Positions 56,301-64,000 are shown, counted from the first letter of the stretch. The stretch is 64,000 nucleotides of DNA from Multivorans sp965232105 (GCA_965232105.1 OZ246956.1:4836001-4900000), one strand, 5' to 3'. Numbers and translations are program-made. Notes: generated by a model not told the origin, from the sequence alone.

Positions 56301-57127
56301 ACCTCGGCGATTCCGCCGCCCGGGACGCCGGCCTGCCCGTCCGCCTGGATGGTGAACCCGACCCCGTTGCCGCGATCGAACTGCCGCCACCGGATCGGCA
56401 GGTCGGGCGCCTGGCAGGCGGAAGGACTTGTGAGGAAGCGGTACGGAGAAATCAGAGCGACCGGACTGTCGGCCGGCGTGGCGACGGCGAAGTAGTCCGC
56501 CTCTCGCTCCACGCCGCGCACCCGGTCGGCGATCCAGCGGCGAAAGTCCCCACCGTTGCGGGGCCTGTGACTCGACGGATCGGAGTCCGCTCCGTCGTTC
56601 GACCCCGGCGCCGCTTCATGGAGGGCCGCCTCGCGCATCAGCAGATTGCCCGCGGCCGACGACGACTCGAAGAACATGCCCAGCGACAACTCCACGGTGC
56701 GGTAGACGCCGTCGCCGACGGCTTCCGGAACCTCTTCGAGGAAGAGCAGCAGCCGGTCGCCGGCCGTCAACATCGGCAGGCCGTAGATGACCGAGACGAC
56801 GCCGTCCTCGCTCACGCCTCCCGGCTGCCGGACCAGGACCGTGCCGCCCGGGACGGTCCCCTTCAACACCGCCTCCACCTCGAAGAGCACGTCCGTGGAT
56901 GGGAACCGCGCTCCGGCGGCCGCCATCGCCGACCGTACCTCACCGAAGACGATGATCGGCGTCCGGTCCACCATCACCCCATCGCTGGGCGCGACGTAGA
57001 TGATGGCGCCAGCCGGCACGGTCACCGACACCGCCAACAAAGCCCCGGCCAGCCCCCACCGCCGAAGAAGAGCGCAAGGCCCTCGCCGATCGCTACCTGC
57101 AAGGCGCCGCGCATTTTCACTCTTCAA
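53396..57127 (-). CDS. Large secreted metalloprotease with Fn3, duplicated Cys modules, PPC and leucine-rich repeats
   Basis: 1243 residues. Signal peptide about 24-41. Residues about 240-460 form a matrixin-like metalloprotease with HELGHALGLAH (H395, E396, H399, H405). A fibronectin-III-like domain follows (about 460-547). Two copies of an unnamed module are at about 553-668 and 719-831, sharing RTLCL.(N/K).GRF, DTG.FWFF..ANVE and LDGCA.N..(F/R)WVFAGGLTD. A pre-peptidase C-terminal domain spans about 840-940 and leucine-rich repeats about 955-1230 (LIALYRATGGANWTNKENWL, then EIP/IP-type repeats). Probably surface-exposed or secreted; target unknown. Confidence 0.85.
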   Translation of the reverse strand: MKSENARRLAGSDRRGPCALLRRWGLAGALLAVSVTVPAGAIIYVAPSDGVMVDRTPIIVFGEVRSAMAAAGARFPSTDVLFEVEAVLKGTVPGGTVLVRQPGGVSEDGVVSVIYGLPMLTAGDRLLLFLEEVPEAVGDGVYRTVELSLGMFFESSSAAGNLLMREAALHEAAPGSNDGADSDPSSHRPRNGGDFRRWIADRVRGVEREADYFAVATPADSPVALISPYRFLTSPSACQAPDLPIRWRQFDRGNGVGFTIQADGQAGVPGGGIAEVVRAMRAWNDDPASSVQLESLGTTNRRAGIVRSDGVNSILFEDPHDVLPGYFQASRGGVLAITLARFSCAEEHSHGIPGNKSHEGLPILETDILTQDGYGLSWAARTLNASKAHEHVMAHELGHALGLAHSCAQGFADTCSALTADSLMKATASGTHIYRGGLPNADDLAAVRFLYPAHGGPASPSELTARAIDQHSIELSWQDNSSDETAFDIFERSINETDFTHVATVGSNTTSFVVEGLAPATYRAYRVASSSSGGRSSATSEASAVTLGEVRKCVEDARTLCLNEGRFQVTAEWATAMGATGSGGSVTLTEDTGAFWFFDRANVEMVVKLLDGCALNKHFWVFAGGLTDTEVQLTVVDTETGMAGTWFNPEGTLLQPVQDNEAFETCGPDTSIAAARSAGLAKPSPLAGRPLDLDRDVQLALERYRAARVETPVAAPGQCTAGERTLCLEKGRFRVRLDWETEDEKTGTGKAMPLTGDTGLFWFFEPANIEIVIKVLDGCAVNGNRWVFAGGLTDVAVEMTVVDSQTGAVRTYANRSGRPFRPIKDTTTFSCSATDDHGGTRDEATDIPLEASRAGFLDAADADFFVFRIPRAGRVQLRTTGSTDTEGVLMNAVGTTLASDSDSGAEENFRLVASVGPGTYYIRVTGKDAETTGAYELHTGFAATAAISKRDRDALIALYRATGGANWTNKENWLSNRPLDEWYGVTTGEGGRVTWLELSENGLKGEIPAAVGDLDDLLVLLLSGNQLTGAIPRELGDLEDLVWLFLHSNALTGEIPVELARLRSLTYLYVHSNQLTGSIPPALGSLPRLGYLRLGFNELTGGIPASLRNLRRLNLLEVRGNQLTGAIRPWLGELTDLRWLWLGDNEFSGGVPPELGDLTDLVSFRLWSNNLTGSLPPEIGRLTDLVEMYVHDTQLSGPLPDTLLDIGELGTFWFHASDLCAPSTAAFEEWLGGIEDWQGDRCD

Positions 57128-57169
57128 TTCACTTCCCTCCAGAAGGGGTCAAACGAGGATCGGTCGAGA

Positions 57170-58456
57170 CTACAGACCTGACAGGAAAAGGACCGCGTCG
57201 GCGACGTTCGTGCCCGTGGCGCCGGTGCGCATCAACGCACCCGCAGCGTCGAGGGCGTGGTACGAGTCGTTGTCCGCGAGCGCGGCGGCGGGGGCGATGC
57301 CGGCGCTCCGGATGCGAGCCACCGTCGAGGCGTCGACCAGGCCGCCGGCGGCATCGGTGGGACCGTCACGGCCGTCCGTGCCGGCGGCGAGGAACACCCA
57401 GTCGCGGCGGTCAGCAAGTGGCCCCCCGGCCGCTTCGAGCGCGAAGGCCAGGGCAAGTTCCTGGTTGCGGCCGCCCTTGCCCGCGCCGCGGACCGTCACC
57501 GTCGTCTCGCCGCCGCCGACGAAGGCGCGGGGCGCCGCGACAGCGAGGCGTTCCGCGAGCGCCGCTCCGACCTCGCACGCCTCGCCCTCCAGGGGCCGCG
57601 GTTCGACCTCCACGGCGGGGCCGCACGCCGTGGCCATCGCCCGGACGCTGGTCCGGTTGCCGCCGACGATCCGGTAGATCGCGCCGTCGAAGACGGGGTC
57701 GCCGGGCTTGGGGGTCTCCTCGACGTCGCCCCGAACCCCGGCCTCGAACCGTGCTCGAACGGAGGCCGGGCACGACCCGAGCACGCCGCATCGCTCCAGG
57801 ACGCCGACTGCATCCCCGAACGTCGACGGATCGGGTGCGGTCGGCCCACTGCCGATGACGGACGGATCGTCGTCGATCACGTCCGAGAGGGCGAGAGTGA
57901 TCACCCGTGCCGGGCGCAACTGCCGCAGCAGACCGCCGCCCTTGGTCGTCGAGAGGTGCTTGCGCACCGCGTTCAGCTCGTGGATCGTGGCGCCGCCGCG
58001 GAGAAGCTGCCGTGTCACCTCCAGTTTCTCGTCCAAGCCGATGCCGGGCGCCGGCGCGGGCAGCAGCGCCGACGCGCCGCCCGAGATCAGCACCAGCGCC
58101 AGGTCGTCCGCGCCGACCACGCCGGCGCGGCGCTCGATCTCCCGCGCCGCCTCGATTCCCCGCTCGTCCGGCAACGGATGGCCTGAGCGCAGAGCCTCGA
58201 AGCCGCCTGTGCGCACCGCCTCGTCGTGAGCGACAACCAACACGTCGGAGGTTCGGACGCGATGACCCAGGACGCTGGCGGCGGCCGCCGCCATCCCGAA
58301 CCCGGCCTTCCCCACCGCAAGCACCGCGAGTTGGCCACCTGCCCCGGTTCGCAGGTCGAGTTCGCGAAGCGCCAGAGCGGTTGACGCCGCCGGATCGGCC
58401 GCCATCACGCCCACGCGGAAGATCTCCGCGGCCCGTCTCCTCAAGTCGAGAGCCAT
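57170..58456 (-). CDS. Glycerate 2-kinase (type II, DUF4147/MOFRL)
   Basis: 428 residues. The N-terminal DUF4147 domain shows VLAVGKAGFGMAAAAASVLG, HPLPDERGIEAAREIERRAG, LALVLISGGASALLPAPAPG and NAVRKHLSTTKGGGLLRQLR. The C-terminal MOFRL domain shows FVGGGETTVTVRGAGKGGRN, QELALAFAL and FLAAGTDGRDGPTDAAGG then LVDASTVAR. It phosphorylates D-glycerate to 2-phosphoglycerate, the substrate of the enolase encoded about 4 kb away, in serine, glyoxylate or sugar-acid breakdown. 58457-58620 upstream has no recognisable feature. Confidence 0.92.
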   Translation of the reverse strand: MALDLRRRAAEIFRVGVMAADPAASTALALRELDLRTGAGGQLAVLAVGKAGFGMAAAAASVLGHRVRTSDVLVVAHDEAVRTGGFEALRSGHPLPDERGIEAAREIERRAGVVGADDLALVLISGGASALLPAPAPGIGLDEKLEVTRQLLRGGATIHELNAVRKHLSTTKGGGLLRQLRPARVITLALSDVIDDDPSVIGSGPTAPDPSTFGDAVGVLERCGVLGSCPASVRARFEAGVRGDVEETPKPGDPVFDGAIYRIVGGNRTSVRAMATACGPAVEVEPRPLEGEACEVGAALAERLAVAAPRAFVGGGETTVTVRGAGKGGRNQELALAFALEAAGGPLADRRDWVFLAAGTDGRDGPTDAAGGLVDASTVARIRSAGIAPAAALADNDSYHALDAAGALMRTGATGTNVADAVLFLSGL

Positions 58457-58620
58457 CGCTCCAAGAATACGATCACGAGGCTATCGCCCATATGGCACAT
58501 TGCGCTGTACCAATACTGTGGCAGGAGCCAAGTGCATGAGCGCTTCGACGAGCGTTTCCGCTGAGCGCCGACCGCTCCGAGCGCGAAGACTCGTCGCACT
58601 TGACTCCGATTGTCGGCCCC

Positions 58621-58905
58621 TCAGAGGCGATCCGGCCACCGGCGTCTCGCATGGAAGACGCGGAGAATCTCGACACACCCCGCCCGGACCCGGTAGGGGA
58701 TCACATAGGGTGTCCGCGAAACGACCAGCTCCCGCGTACCTGGAACCCGCCCGGGGCGGCCGCTGGCAGGATGCTCCGAGAGCCGCTCGACGGCGTTGAA
58801 GATGGCGGAAGCCACTCGACGCGCCGCCCCGGGATCGTCGTTCGCAATGTACGCTCGCGCATCTTCGAGGTCGGCGATGGCGCTGCGAAACCAGACGATC
58901 TTCAA
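58621..58905 (-). CDS. ParE/RelE-superfamily toxin
   Basis: 94 residues: MKIVWFRSAIADLEDARAYI then ANDDPGAARRVASAIFNAVE, GRPGRVPGTRELVVSRTPYV and IPYRVRAGCVEILRVFHARR followed by RWP. This is the ParE/RelE plasmid-stabilisation toxin fold, with C-terminal HARRRWP matching the ParE end. ParE members poison gyrase and RelE members cleave mRNA; the sequence alone favours ParE. Its ATG overlaps the antitoxin stop (ATGA). Confidence 0.9.
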   Translation of the reverse strand: MKIVWFRSAIADLEDARAYIANDDPGAARRVASAIFNAVERLSEHPASGRPGRVPGTRELVVSRTPYVIPYRVRAGCVEILRVFHARRRWPDRL

Positions 58906-59156
58906 CGAGGCGGTTCTCCCTCGTTGTCGCTACCCCAGGACTTGAGCCACGAAGTCACTCTGCGATGCGCCACGAACGCCGAAGCCGGCGCGCGGTCCGA
59001 CTCTTCGAGAGTCTGCATGATCTCATCCACCTGCCATTCGTTCATGTCCAAGTAGTCGCTCAACGCCCTGGCTGCGAGAAAGGCCTTGGACCGCTCGGTC
59101 GAATTCGCGAGGCGGTCGAGCCGCCGGTGAGTCTCGTCGTCGAGTCGAAGCGTCAT
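58902..59156 (-). CDS. Ribbon-helix-helix antitoxin (CopG/ParD-like)
   Basis: 84 residues from ATG 59156, chosen because the RHH domain starts here: MTLRLDDETHRRLDRLANST, then ERSKAFLAARALSDYLDMNE. The frame is open another 50 codons upstream but without homology. The C-terminal half (WQVDEIMQTLEESDRAPASA) is the toxin-binding tail. It should bind its own promoter in 59157-59304 and neutralise the ParE-like toxin with which it overlaps by 4 bp. Confidence 0.87.
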   Translation of the reverse strand: MTLRLDDETHRRLDRLANSTERSKAFLAARALSDYLDMNEWQVDEIMQTLEESDRAPASAFVAHRRVTSWLKSWGSDNEGEPPR

Positions 59157-59268
59157 CGTAGGCAAAGACGGCCTCCTTGCAATCCGTTGCGTTCGCCTGC
59201 GTTCAGTGTACAGCAACGACCGACCTCCTGCGCTTTCACGAAGGCTCGAGTCATGCCCGGATAGAATG

Positions 59269-59299
59269 CCCCTGTGGGCGGGGGCTTCCCGCCCAGGGG
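59269..59299 (+). promoter_or_regulatory. Strong hairpin covering the ribosome binding site of the PLP decarboxylase
   Basis: CCCC(TG)TGGGCGGG pairs with CCCGCCCAGGGG around a five-base loop (stem 59275-59282 with 59288-59295, plus 59269-59272 with 59296-59299). The only Shine-Dalgarno-like text, AGGGGA at 59295-59300, is inside the 3' arm, 4 bp before the ATG at 59305. A TAGAAT at 59262-59267 could be a -10 box, in which case the transcript would begin within the hairpin. Either way the structure decides access to the start. Confidence 0.5.
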
Positions 59300-59304
59300 A
59301 CGCC

Positions 59305-60828
59305 ATGGATTTCAGTCAAGCGACTCCCGTAGCCAGCAGGATTGGCTGTCAGTCCCCCGCGCCGGTCCCCGACGGCCACCGCTTCAACCACTTCCTCGAG
59401 GCCGGTCGTGGACGCCTGCGAGCGCACGGGCTCGACCTTGCGGCTTTCTTCGAGACCGGCCCGTCTCCCGGCCACGGCCTTCCGGCGGCGGCGATGCCCA
59501 GCCCGCTGGAGATCGCTTTTCTGCCGAACATCCGCGCCCAGGTCGCAGCGATGGTGCGCTGCTTCCGCCGCGCCATCGACGACGTCGGCTACCCCGCCCC
59601 CTTTCACTTCGCCTTCGCCTCGAAGGCGAACACCGCCGAGGAAGTCGTCCGTTCGACGCTGGCCGCCGGCGCTCACCACGAGATGTCATCGGATGTCGAC
59701 GTGGAGATCGCCCGGCGCATGATCCGGACCGGTCTTCTGCCGCCGGACCGGATGGTGCTGGCGAACGGCTTCAAGGGTCCGGGCAGCGCCTACACGCGAA
59801 ACCTCGCGGCGCTCCGGGCAGAGCATCCCGGCGTGATCCCCATTCTCGAGGACGCGACGGAACTGGGAGCCTTCACCGGCAGCGGCGTGGGCTTCGAGTT
59901 CGGCATTCGGTTCAGGCGGCCGAGGGAAGAGCACGGCGTCGCCGACAGGGATTCGCGCTTCGGCGTCGACGAAGCCGAGGCGCGGCGTCTCGCCGCGCGC
60001 ATCGATGAGACCCCCGGCTCGCGCTTCGTCCTCCTGCACGCGATGTTCGGGTCCGCCAGCAGCGACGAGGAGGCCTTCGTGGACGCTCTCGAGCCGGGTC
60101 TCGAGCTCTACGCCAGGTTGGGTCAAAGCCACCCCCACCTCCGCTTCTTCGACTTCGGAGGCGGCGTGCCCGGCAGAACCACGCTCGACCGCGGTTTCGA
60201 CTACGACCGCTTCGCCCGCCTCCTGCTTCAGCGGGCGCTCGCGCTCTGCGCCGCACACGGCACGGAGCCGCCGGCGCTGATCGGCGAGTTCGGCCGCTAC
60301 ACGGTGTCCGAGCACGCGGCGCACCTGTTCCGGGTCATCACGGTCAAGGAGAACGGCTCGGAACTCCCCTGGTACCTGGTCAACGGCTCGATCATGACCT
60401 CCTTCCCGGACACCTGGGCCCTCGGCGAGCACTTCATCTGCCTGCCGCTCAACCACCTCGACCGTCCCTTCCGCCGCGTGCGCCTGGGCGGCATCACTTG
60501 CGACCGGGACGACGTGTACCCGCCCCGCGGCAGCGCGGTCCCGCTCTTCCTGCCCGACCTGGACGCGTCGGACCTGCGCGAAACGCCGCTCTACCTGGGG
60601 TTCTTCTCGGTCGGCGCCTACCAGGAGATGCTCGGCGGCGTGCGCGGCAGCAAGCACTGCGTCCTGCCCGAGGCGACCGAGATCCTGATCGACGACGACG
60701 GAGAAGGCGGCTTCCGGTGCGACATCCTTCCCGGGCATACGACCGAGGACGTGCTCCACAACCTGGGGTACGGGCGGACCGCCCGCCTCGGTGCGGCGCG
60801 GACTACGGCCCCGGTGCCGATCGGTTGA
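59305..60828 (+). CDS. PLP-dependent decarboxylase of the ODC/DapDC/arginine decarboxylase (fold III) family
   Basis: 507 residues from ATG 59305. The alanine-racemase-like barrel has the PLP lysine in FHFAFASKANTAEEVVRSTL, the His/Gly stretch FVLLHAMFGSAS, the phosphate-binding glycines in RFFDFGGGVPGRTTLD and IGEFGRYTVSEHAAHL. The second domain holds the catalytic Cys-Asp segment GGITCDRDDVYPPRG and SVGAYQEMLGG. The family includes arginine, ornithine, lysine, diaminopimelate and carboxynorspermidine decarboxylases; I cannot choose among them. It diverges from the ParD-like antitoxin over 148 bp. Confidence 0.85.
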   Translation: MDFSQATPVASRIGCQSPAPVPDGHRFNHFLEAGRGRLRAHGLDLAAFFETGPSPGHGLPAAAMPSPLEIAFLPNIRAQVAAMVRCFRRAIDDVGYPAPFHFAFASKANTAEEVVRSTLAAGAHHEMSSDVDVEIARRMIRTGLLPPDRMVLANGFKGPGSAYTRNLAALRAEHPGVIPILEDATELGAFTGSGVGFEFGIRFRRPREEHGVADRDSRFGVDEAEARRLAARIDETPGSRFVLLHAMFGSASSDEEAFVDALEPGLELYARLGQSHPHLRFFDFGGGVPGRTTLDRGFDYDRFARLLLQRALALCAAHGTEPPALIGEFGRYTVSEHAAHLFRVITVKENGSELPWYLVNGSIMTSFPDTWALGEHFICLPLNHLDRPFRRVRLGGITCDRDDVYPPRGSAVPLFLPDLDASDLRETPLYLGFFSVGAYQEMLGGVRGSKHCVLPEATEILIDDDGEGGFRCDILPGHTTEDVLHNLGYGRTARLGAARTTAPVPIG

Positions 60829-60839
60829 GGGCGTCCACC

Positions 60840-62588
60840 GTGTCTGGGAACTGCCGGTCGCTCACGCTCGCCCTCGCTGCCGCTGTAGCCGCGGCCGCGA
60901 TGAGCGGACCTCTCGCTGCCGAGGATCCGGTCCCGGTCTTTGTCGACCGCGCCGTGGAACTCGGCGTCGACTTCACTCACGTCAACGGCATGAGCGGCGA
61001 GCTGTACTTCGCGGAACACATGGGTGGCGCGGTGGCGCTCTTCGACTTCGACAACGACGGAGACCTCGACCTCTACCTGGGGCAGGGACATCCTCTGGCG
61101 TCCACTGGGCCAACGGTCGATTCGAACGCAGGCGACCGGCTGTTGAGGTCCGAGCTGGACGGCGGAACGCTCCGCTTCACGGACGTCACCGACGAAAGCG
61201 GCCTCGACGCCAGGGGCTACGCGATGGGAGTGACTGTCGGCGACATCGACAACGACGGCGACCCCGACCTCTACATCCTCAACCTGGGTGCCAACGAACT
61301 CTGGCGCAACGACTCGAAGCCGGGGGCGCCCCGGTTCACCAACATCACCGCCGGTAGCAACACGGCCGACCCCCGCTGGAGCGCGGCGGCGAGCTTCTTC
61401 GATCTGAATGCCGACGGCCTGCTCGACATCTTCGTGGGGAACTACGTCGAGTTCCGCGTCGCCGTCCACCAGCAATGCGCTTCCGCCGAGGGGGTGCTCG
61501 ACTACTGCGGCCCGATGGCCTATCGCTCGGAAGCCAACCGCGTTCTAGTGAACCGTGGCGGCGGTGTGTTCGAAGACTGGACGGCACGCCTTGGCCTGAG
61601 CGACCTCGAGCGGCCGACGCTCGGTACGGTCGCCGCCGACTTCGACGGCGACGGCTGGACCGATGTCTACGTCGCCAACGATCTCGAGCCCAACGGGCTG
61701 CTCCTGAACCAGGCCGGTGACTCGCTCATGGACGACGCCACCCTCGCCGGGGCCGCAGTCGACGCGTCGGGCCAGCCCCAGGCAAGCATGGGCGTGCTGG
61801 CCGAGGACTTCAACGGCGACGGCATGGTGGACCTGTTCATGACCCATCTCCACCGCGAGACGAACACGCTCTATCTGAATCGGGGGAGCGTTCTCTGGGA
61901 CGACGCCACACGCGACAGCGGCCTCGGCAGACCGAGTTTCGCGTTCACGGGCTTCGGTACCGCCGCGGTCGACTACAACTTCGACGGTCAACTCGACATT
62001 TTCGTCGCCAACGGCGCCGTAAAGCGGATCGAGCAGCAATACCGCGCCGGCGATCCTCTGCCGTTGAGGCAGAGGAACCAACTGTTTCGAGGCCTGGGCG
62101 ACGGCCGCTTCGAGGAAGTCCCCGACTTCGAGTATCCAGCCGTTTCTGACGTCAGCCGGGGCGTCGCGGCTGGCGACCTGGACAACGACGGCGACCGCGA
62201 TCTGGTCGTTGCGAACAACAACGGTCCAGCCCGTCTCCTGATGAACGAAGAGCAGCCGAATCCTCAGGAATGGGTTGGCATCGACCTGAGGTTGCCGGCC
62301 ACTGATGCGGGGAGTCCCGGACGCCGAGCTCTCGGTGCACGGATTGGCACACGGGACGAAGCTATCGGCGTGCCCAGCCGTTGGCGGCGGTTTCACACCG
62401 ACGGTTCCTACGCTGCCGCCAACGATCCACGAGTCATTCTTCGAACCCGTGGAAAGCCACCCATGGTCAGCGTGTCCTGGCCTGATGGCGAACTGGAGTC
62501 CTTCCCGGTGAACGATCTCGGGCGCTACAACATCCTGGTCCGCGGCAGCGGCGTGGCCGCAGGTGGCGGCCCTGGTGAGAAGCCTTGA
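60840..62588 (+). CDS. Exported CRTAC/FG-GAP (VCBS repeat) protein with UnbV/ASPIC end
   Basis: 582 codons from a GTG at 60840, which places a signal peptide (LTLALAAAVAAAAMSGPLAA) at the start; no ATG gives one. Seven calcium-loop repeats follow: DFDNDGDLDLY, DIDNDGDPDLY, DLNADGLLDIF, DFDGDGWTDVY, DFNGDGMVDLF, DYNFDGQLDIF and DLDNDGDRDLV, consistent with a beta-propeller. The C-terminus matches the ASPIC/UnbV domain (ALGARIGTRD, VSVSWPDGELESFPV). Such proteins are cell-surface or secreted, with no defined activity. Its stop overlaps the start of the TPR gene, so the two are co-translated. Confidence 0.85.
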   Translation: MSGNCRSLTLALAAAVAAAAMSGPLAAEDPVPVFVDRAVELGVDFTHVNGMSGELYFAEHMGGAVALFDFDNDGDLDLYLGQGHPLASTGPTVDSNAGDRLLRSELDGGTLRFTDVTDESGLDARGYAMGVTVGDIDNDGDPDLYILNLGANELWRNDSKPGAPRFTNITAGSNTADPRWSAAASFFDLNADGLLDIFVGNYVEFRVAVHQQCASAEGVLDYCGPMAYRSEANRVLVNRGGGVFEDWTARLGLSDLERPTLGTVAADFDGDGWTDVYVANDLEPNGLLLNQAGDSLMDDATLAGAAVDASGQPQASMGVLAEDFNGDGMVDLFMTHLHRETNTLYLNRGSVLWDDATRDSGLGRPSFAFTGFGTAAVDYNFDGQLDIFVANGAVKRIEQQYRAGDPLPLRQRNQLFRGLGDGRFEEVPDFEYPAVSDVSRGVAAGDLDNDGDRDLVVANNNGPARLLMNEEQPNPQEWVGIDLRLPATDAGSPGRRALGARIGTRDEAIGVPSRWRRFHTDGSYAAANDPRVILRTRGKPPMVSVSWPDGELESFPVNDLGRYNILVRGSGVAAGGGPGEKP

Positions 62589-64000
62589 GCAAACGAACGG
62601 CAACGATCGCGGCCAACCGGTTCGCGATCCTGGCTGGCGCGACCGCGGCACTCTTGATGCTCGCGGCGCCGAGTGAGTCACAACCGACCCTGGAGCCGGT
62701 CGAGACTCCGCGCATGGACCACTACGAGCAGCCGGTGCAGGATCAACTGCAAGCGGTCAGATCGGCTCTCGACCAGTTGCTTGAAGGTTCCCGGCCCCAT
62801 CCGAGCAGCCTGGCTCAGGCCTTTGGCGACGTCGGTCAGCTCTACCTGTTGCACGACTTCATGGTCCCGGCGGCAGCGGCTCTGCGCAACGCGGAAGATC
62901 TCGATCCGGACGATGCCCGCTGGCCCTACTTCCTGGCGATCCACCACATCTTCGAAGGCCACCTGGAGCAGGCGCTCGCAGCTCTCGACCGGGTGTTGAA
63001 CCTGGAGGCGGGCGACCTCGCCGCGAGGATGAGGCGCGCCGACACCCTGTTCGAGCTCGGTCGCCTGGAAGAGGCGGAAACGGCGTATCGCAGCATTCTC
63101 GATCGGGAACCCCGCCACTCGGCGGCGCGTTTCGGTCTCGGGCGCGTCGCGTTCGAGCGCGACGACTTCGAAGGCGCAGTCGAAGGCTTCCGGCACGCCC
63201 TCCGGGGCCAACCGGAGGGCTCGGTCATCCATCACCACATCGGACTCGCGCTCAGGCGGCTGGACCGGCGCGAAGAGGCAGTGGCCGAGCTGGACCGGAA
63301 CGAGCACGTGCGGATCTTCTTCCCGGACCCTCTGTTCGCCTCGCTGCAGCGCCTCAACGTCAGCCGGGAGGCCCACTTCAAGCGGGGCACGGAAGCCATG
63401 CGTGGAGGGGACTTCCGGGCTGCGCTCCTCGCCTTTCAAGCCGCTGACGAAGCCCTGCCGAACGACTCGATCACCCTCTTCAACATCGGCATGGTGCTCA
63501 TCGAACTCGGAGACAAGGCGAAAGCCGAAGAGCACATGCGCCGAGCGATCGAGTTCGACCAGGACTACCGTGAACCCCACTACAACCTGGCGCTCATCCT
63601 GGCCGAGCGAAACGACCTGAAGCGTGCCGAGCAACACTTCCGCAGAGCCGCCGAAATCGACTCGGCGGACCTCGAGGCGCGGGTTCGGCACGCTGAGGTC
63701 CTGACCCGCCTCGCCAGACCGGACGAAGCGATCGATCTTCTCGACGACGTGCTGGCAACGGATTCGGCGCTGCCGATCGCCCAGTTGGCCATCGGGGCCG
63801 CGCACCAGGAGGCCGGAAACACCGAGGCCGCCCGCGCCGCTCTACTCCAGGTTCTGGACGCCGCTCCGGGCGCTCGCCGGGAACGAGCCGAAGCTCACTA
63901 CCGGCTGGCGGTGCTTAGCCAGCCGGAAGCCGCTCCCCCCCGCGCCGCACCCAACAACTCCGACAAGCCAGACGAACCAGGTTCCGATGTGACCGGCCAC
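62585..64000 (+). CDS. TPR-repeat protein (cut off by the window end)
   Basis: An open frame of 472 codons runs from a TTG at 62585 (TTGA overlap with the CRTAC stop) to the last base with no stop. A signal peptide or anchor is seen near the start (FAILAGATAALLMLAAPSES). At least nine TPR-like helix pairs follow, for example AAAALRNAEDLDPDDARWPY, LEEAETAYRSILDREPRHSA, FEGAVEGFRHALRGQPEGSV, KAEEHMRRAIEFDQDYREPH and LKRAEQHFRRAAEIDSADLE. TPR proteins scaffold complexes, and pairing with CRTAC proteins recurs in Acidobacteria-like genomes. The final residues are Pro/Asn-rich, suggesting that the repeat region ends near here. Confidence 0.85.
   Translation, partial: MSKRTATIAANRFAILAGATAALLMLAAPSESQPTLEPVETPRMDHYEQPVQDQLQAVRSALDQLLEGSRPHPSSLAQAFGDVGQLYLLHDFMVPAAAALRNAEDLDPDDARWPYFLAIHHIFEGHLEQALAALDRVLNLEAGDLAARMRRADTLFELGRLEEAETAYRSILDREPRHSAARFGLGRVAFERDDFEGAVEGFRHALRGQPEGSVIHHHIGLALRRLDRREEAVAELDRNEHVRIFFPDPLFASLQRLNVSREAHFKRGTEAMRGGDFRAALLAFQAADEALPNDSITLFNIGMVLIELGDKAKAEEHMRRAIEFDQDYREPHYNLALILAERNDLKRAEQHFRRAAEIDSADLEARVRHAEVLTRLARPDEAIDLLDDVLATDSALPIAQLAIGAAHQEAGNTEAARAALLQVLDAAPGARRERAEAHYRLAVLSQPEAAPPRAAPNNSDKPDEPGSDVTGH

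Noticed and set aside
55034..57181. A 715-codon plus-strand ORF opposite the metalloprotease/LRR gene
   Set aside because: Low-complexity antisense frame; the minus strand carries signal peptide, HELGH and LRR motifs.

Overview
The window is GC-rich throughout and every confident gene is bacterial. Several traits suggest an uncultured, free-living or host-associated Gram-negative, most likely from Acidobacteriota or a neighbouring phylum: paired DUF1592/DUF1552 secreted proteins, two PQQ quinoproteins, a CRTAC/FG-GAP protein followed by a TPR protein, hopanoid genes, an ornithine-lipid-type acyltransferase pair, and a zinc-free L31. The phylum is an inference from gene content; no rRNA or phylogenetic marker tree was possible. 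I saw no tRNA or rRNA gene.

Layout. 1-3586 is the end of a type I-E CRISPR-Cas locus: the cas1e tail, cas2e, a leader, and an array of 49 repeats with 48 spacers, all 32 bp. 3587-4420 is a scrap zone with an IS21-like end, a truncated DUF4143 ATPase and a Phd/VapC toxin-antitoxin relic. 4417-6547 holds hopanoid genes (hpnG, hpnA) next to a truncated squalene-hopene cyclase start and an outer-membrane-protein tail. 6548-15484 is mixed metabolism: an oxidoreductase, a PQQ dehydrogenase, a crotonase, CcmC, an LLM oxidoreductase, a pectinacetylesterase-like lipoprotein, a stand-alone NFACT-R domain and an amidohydrolase.

15611-22386 is the most unusual block. Two small membrane proteins, a ferric-reductase/Rieske fusion and a Cys-motif membrane protein are chained by 4-bp stop/start overlaps to an OlsB-like GNAT. 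An OlsA/PlsC-like acyltransferase and an 877-residue protein combining alpha/beta hydrolase, DedA/VTT membrane and ATP-grasp domains follow on the same strand. 22391-28840 carries a phasin-like protein, PhyH, a hydrolase, an M20 peptidase, leuS and rpmE. 28850-32220 is an iron operon: FeoB plus a membrane-tethered DtxR/MntR-type regulator with FeoA-like domains. A DtxR-like palindrome lies in the divergent region shared with a metal permease. 33780-36667 is the three-gene proton-translocating transhydrogenase.

36707-42255 is a small defence/addiction island: a dead XcyI-type restriction gene beside its intact methyltransferase, a DUF6880 protein, a DUF4143 ATPase and a RES/Xre toxin-antitoxin pair. 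42466-53224 returns to metabolism: phosphofructokinase, MBL hydrolase, S10 peptidase, DUF1592/DUF1552, a second PQQ quinoprotein and enolase. 53396-64000 has a very large secreted metalloprotease/LRR protein, glycerate 2-kinase, a ParDE-type pair, a PLP decarboxylase with a hairpin over its ribosome binding site, a CRTAC protein and a TPR protein cut by the window end.

A palindromic repeat family (begins GATGCCGGC, ends near GGCGCACCCAGT) occurs at four intergenic places and ties otherwise unrelated parts of the window together.
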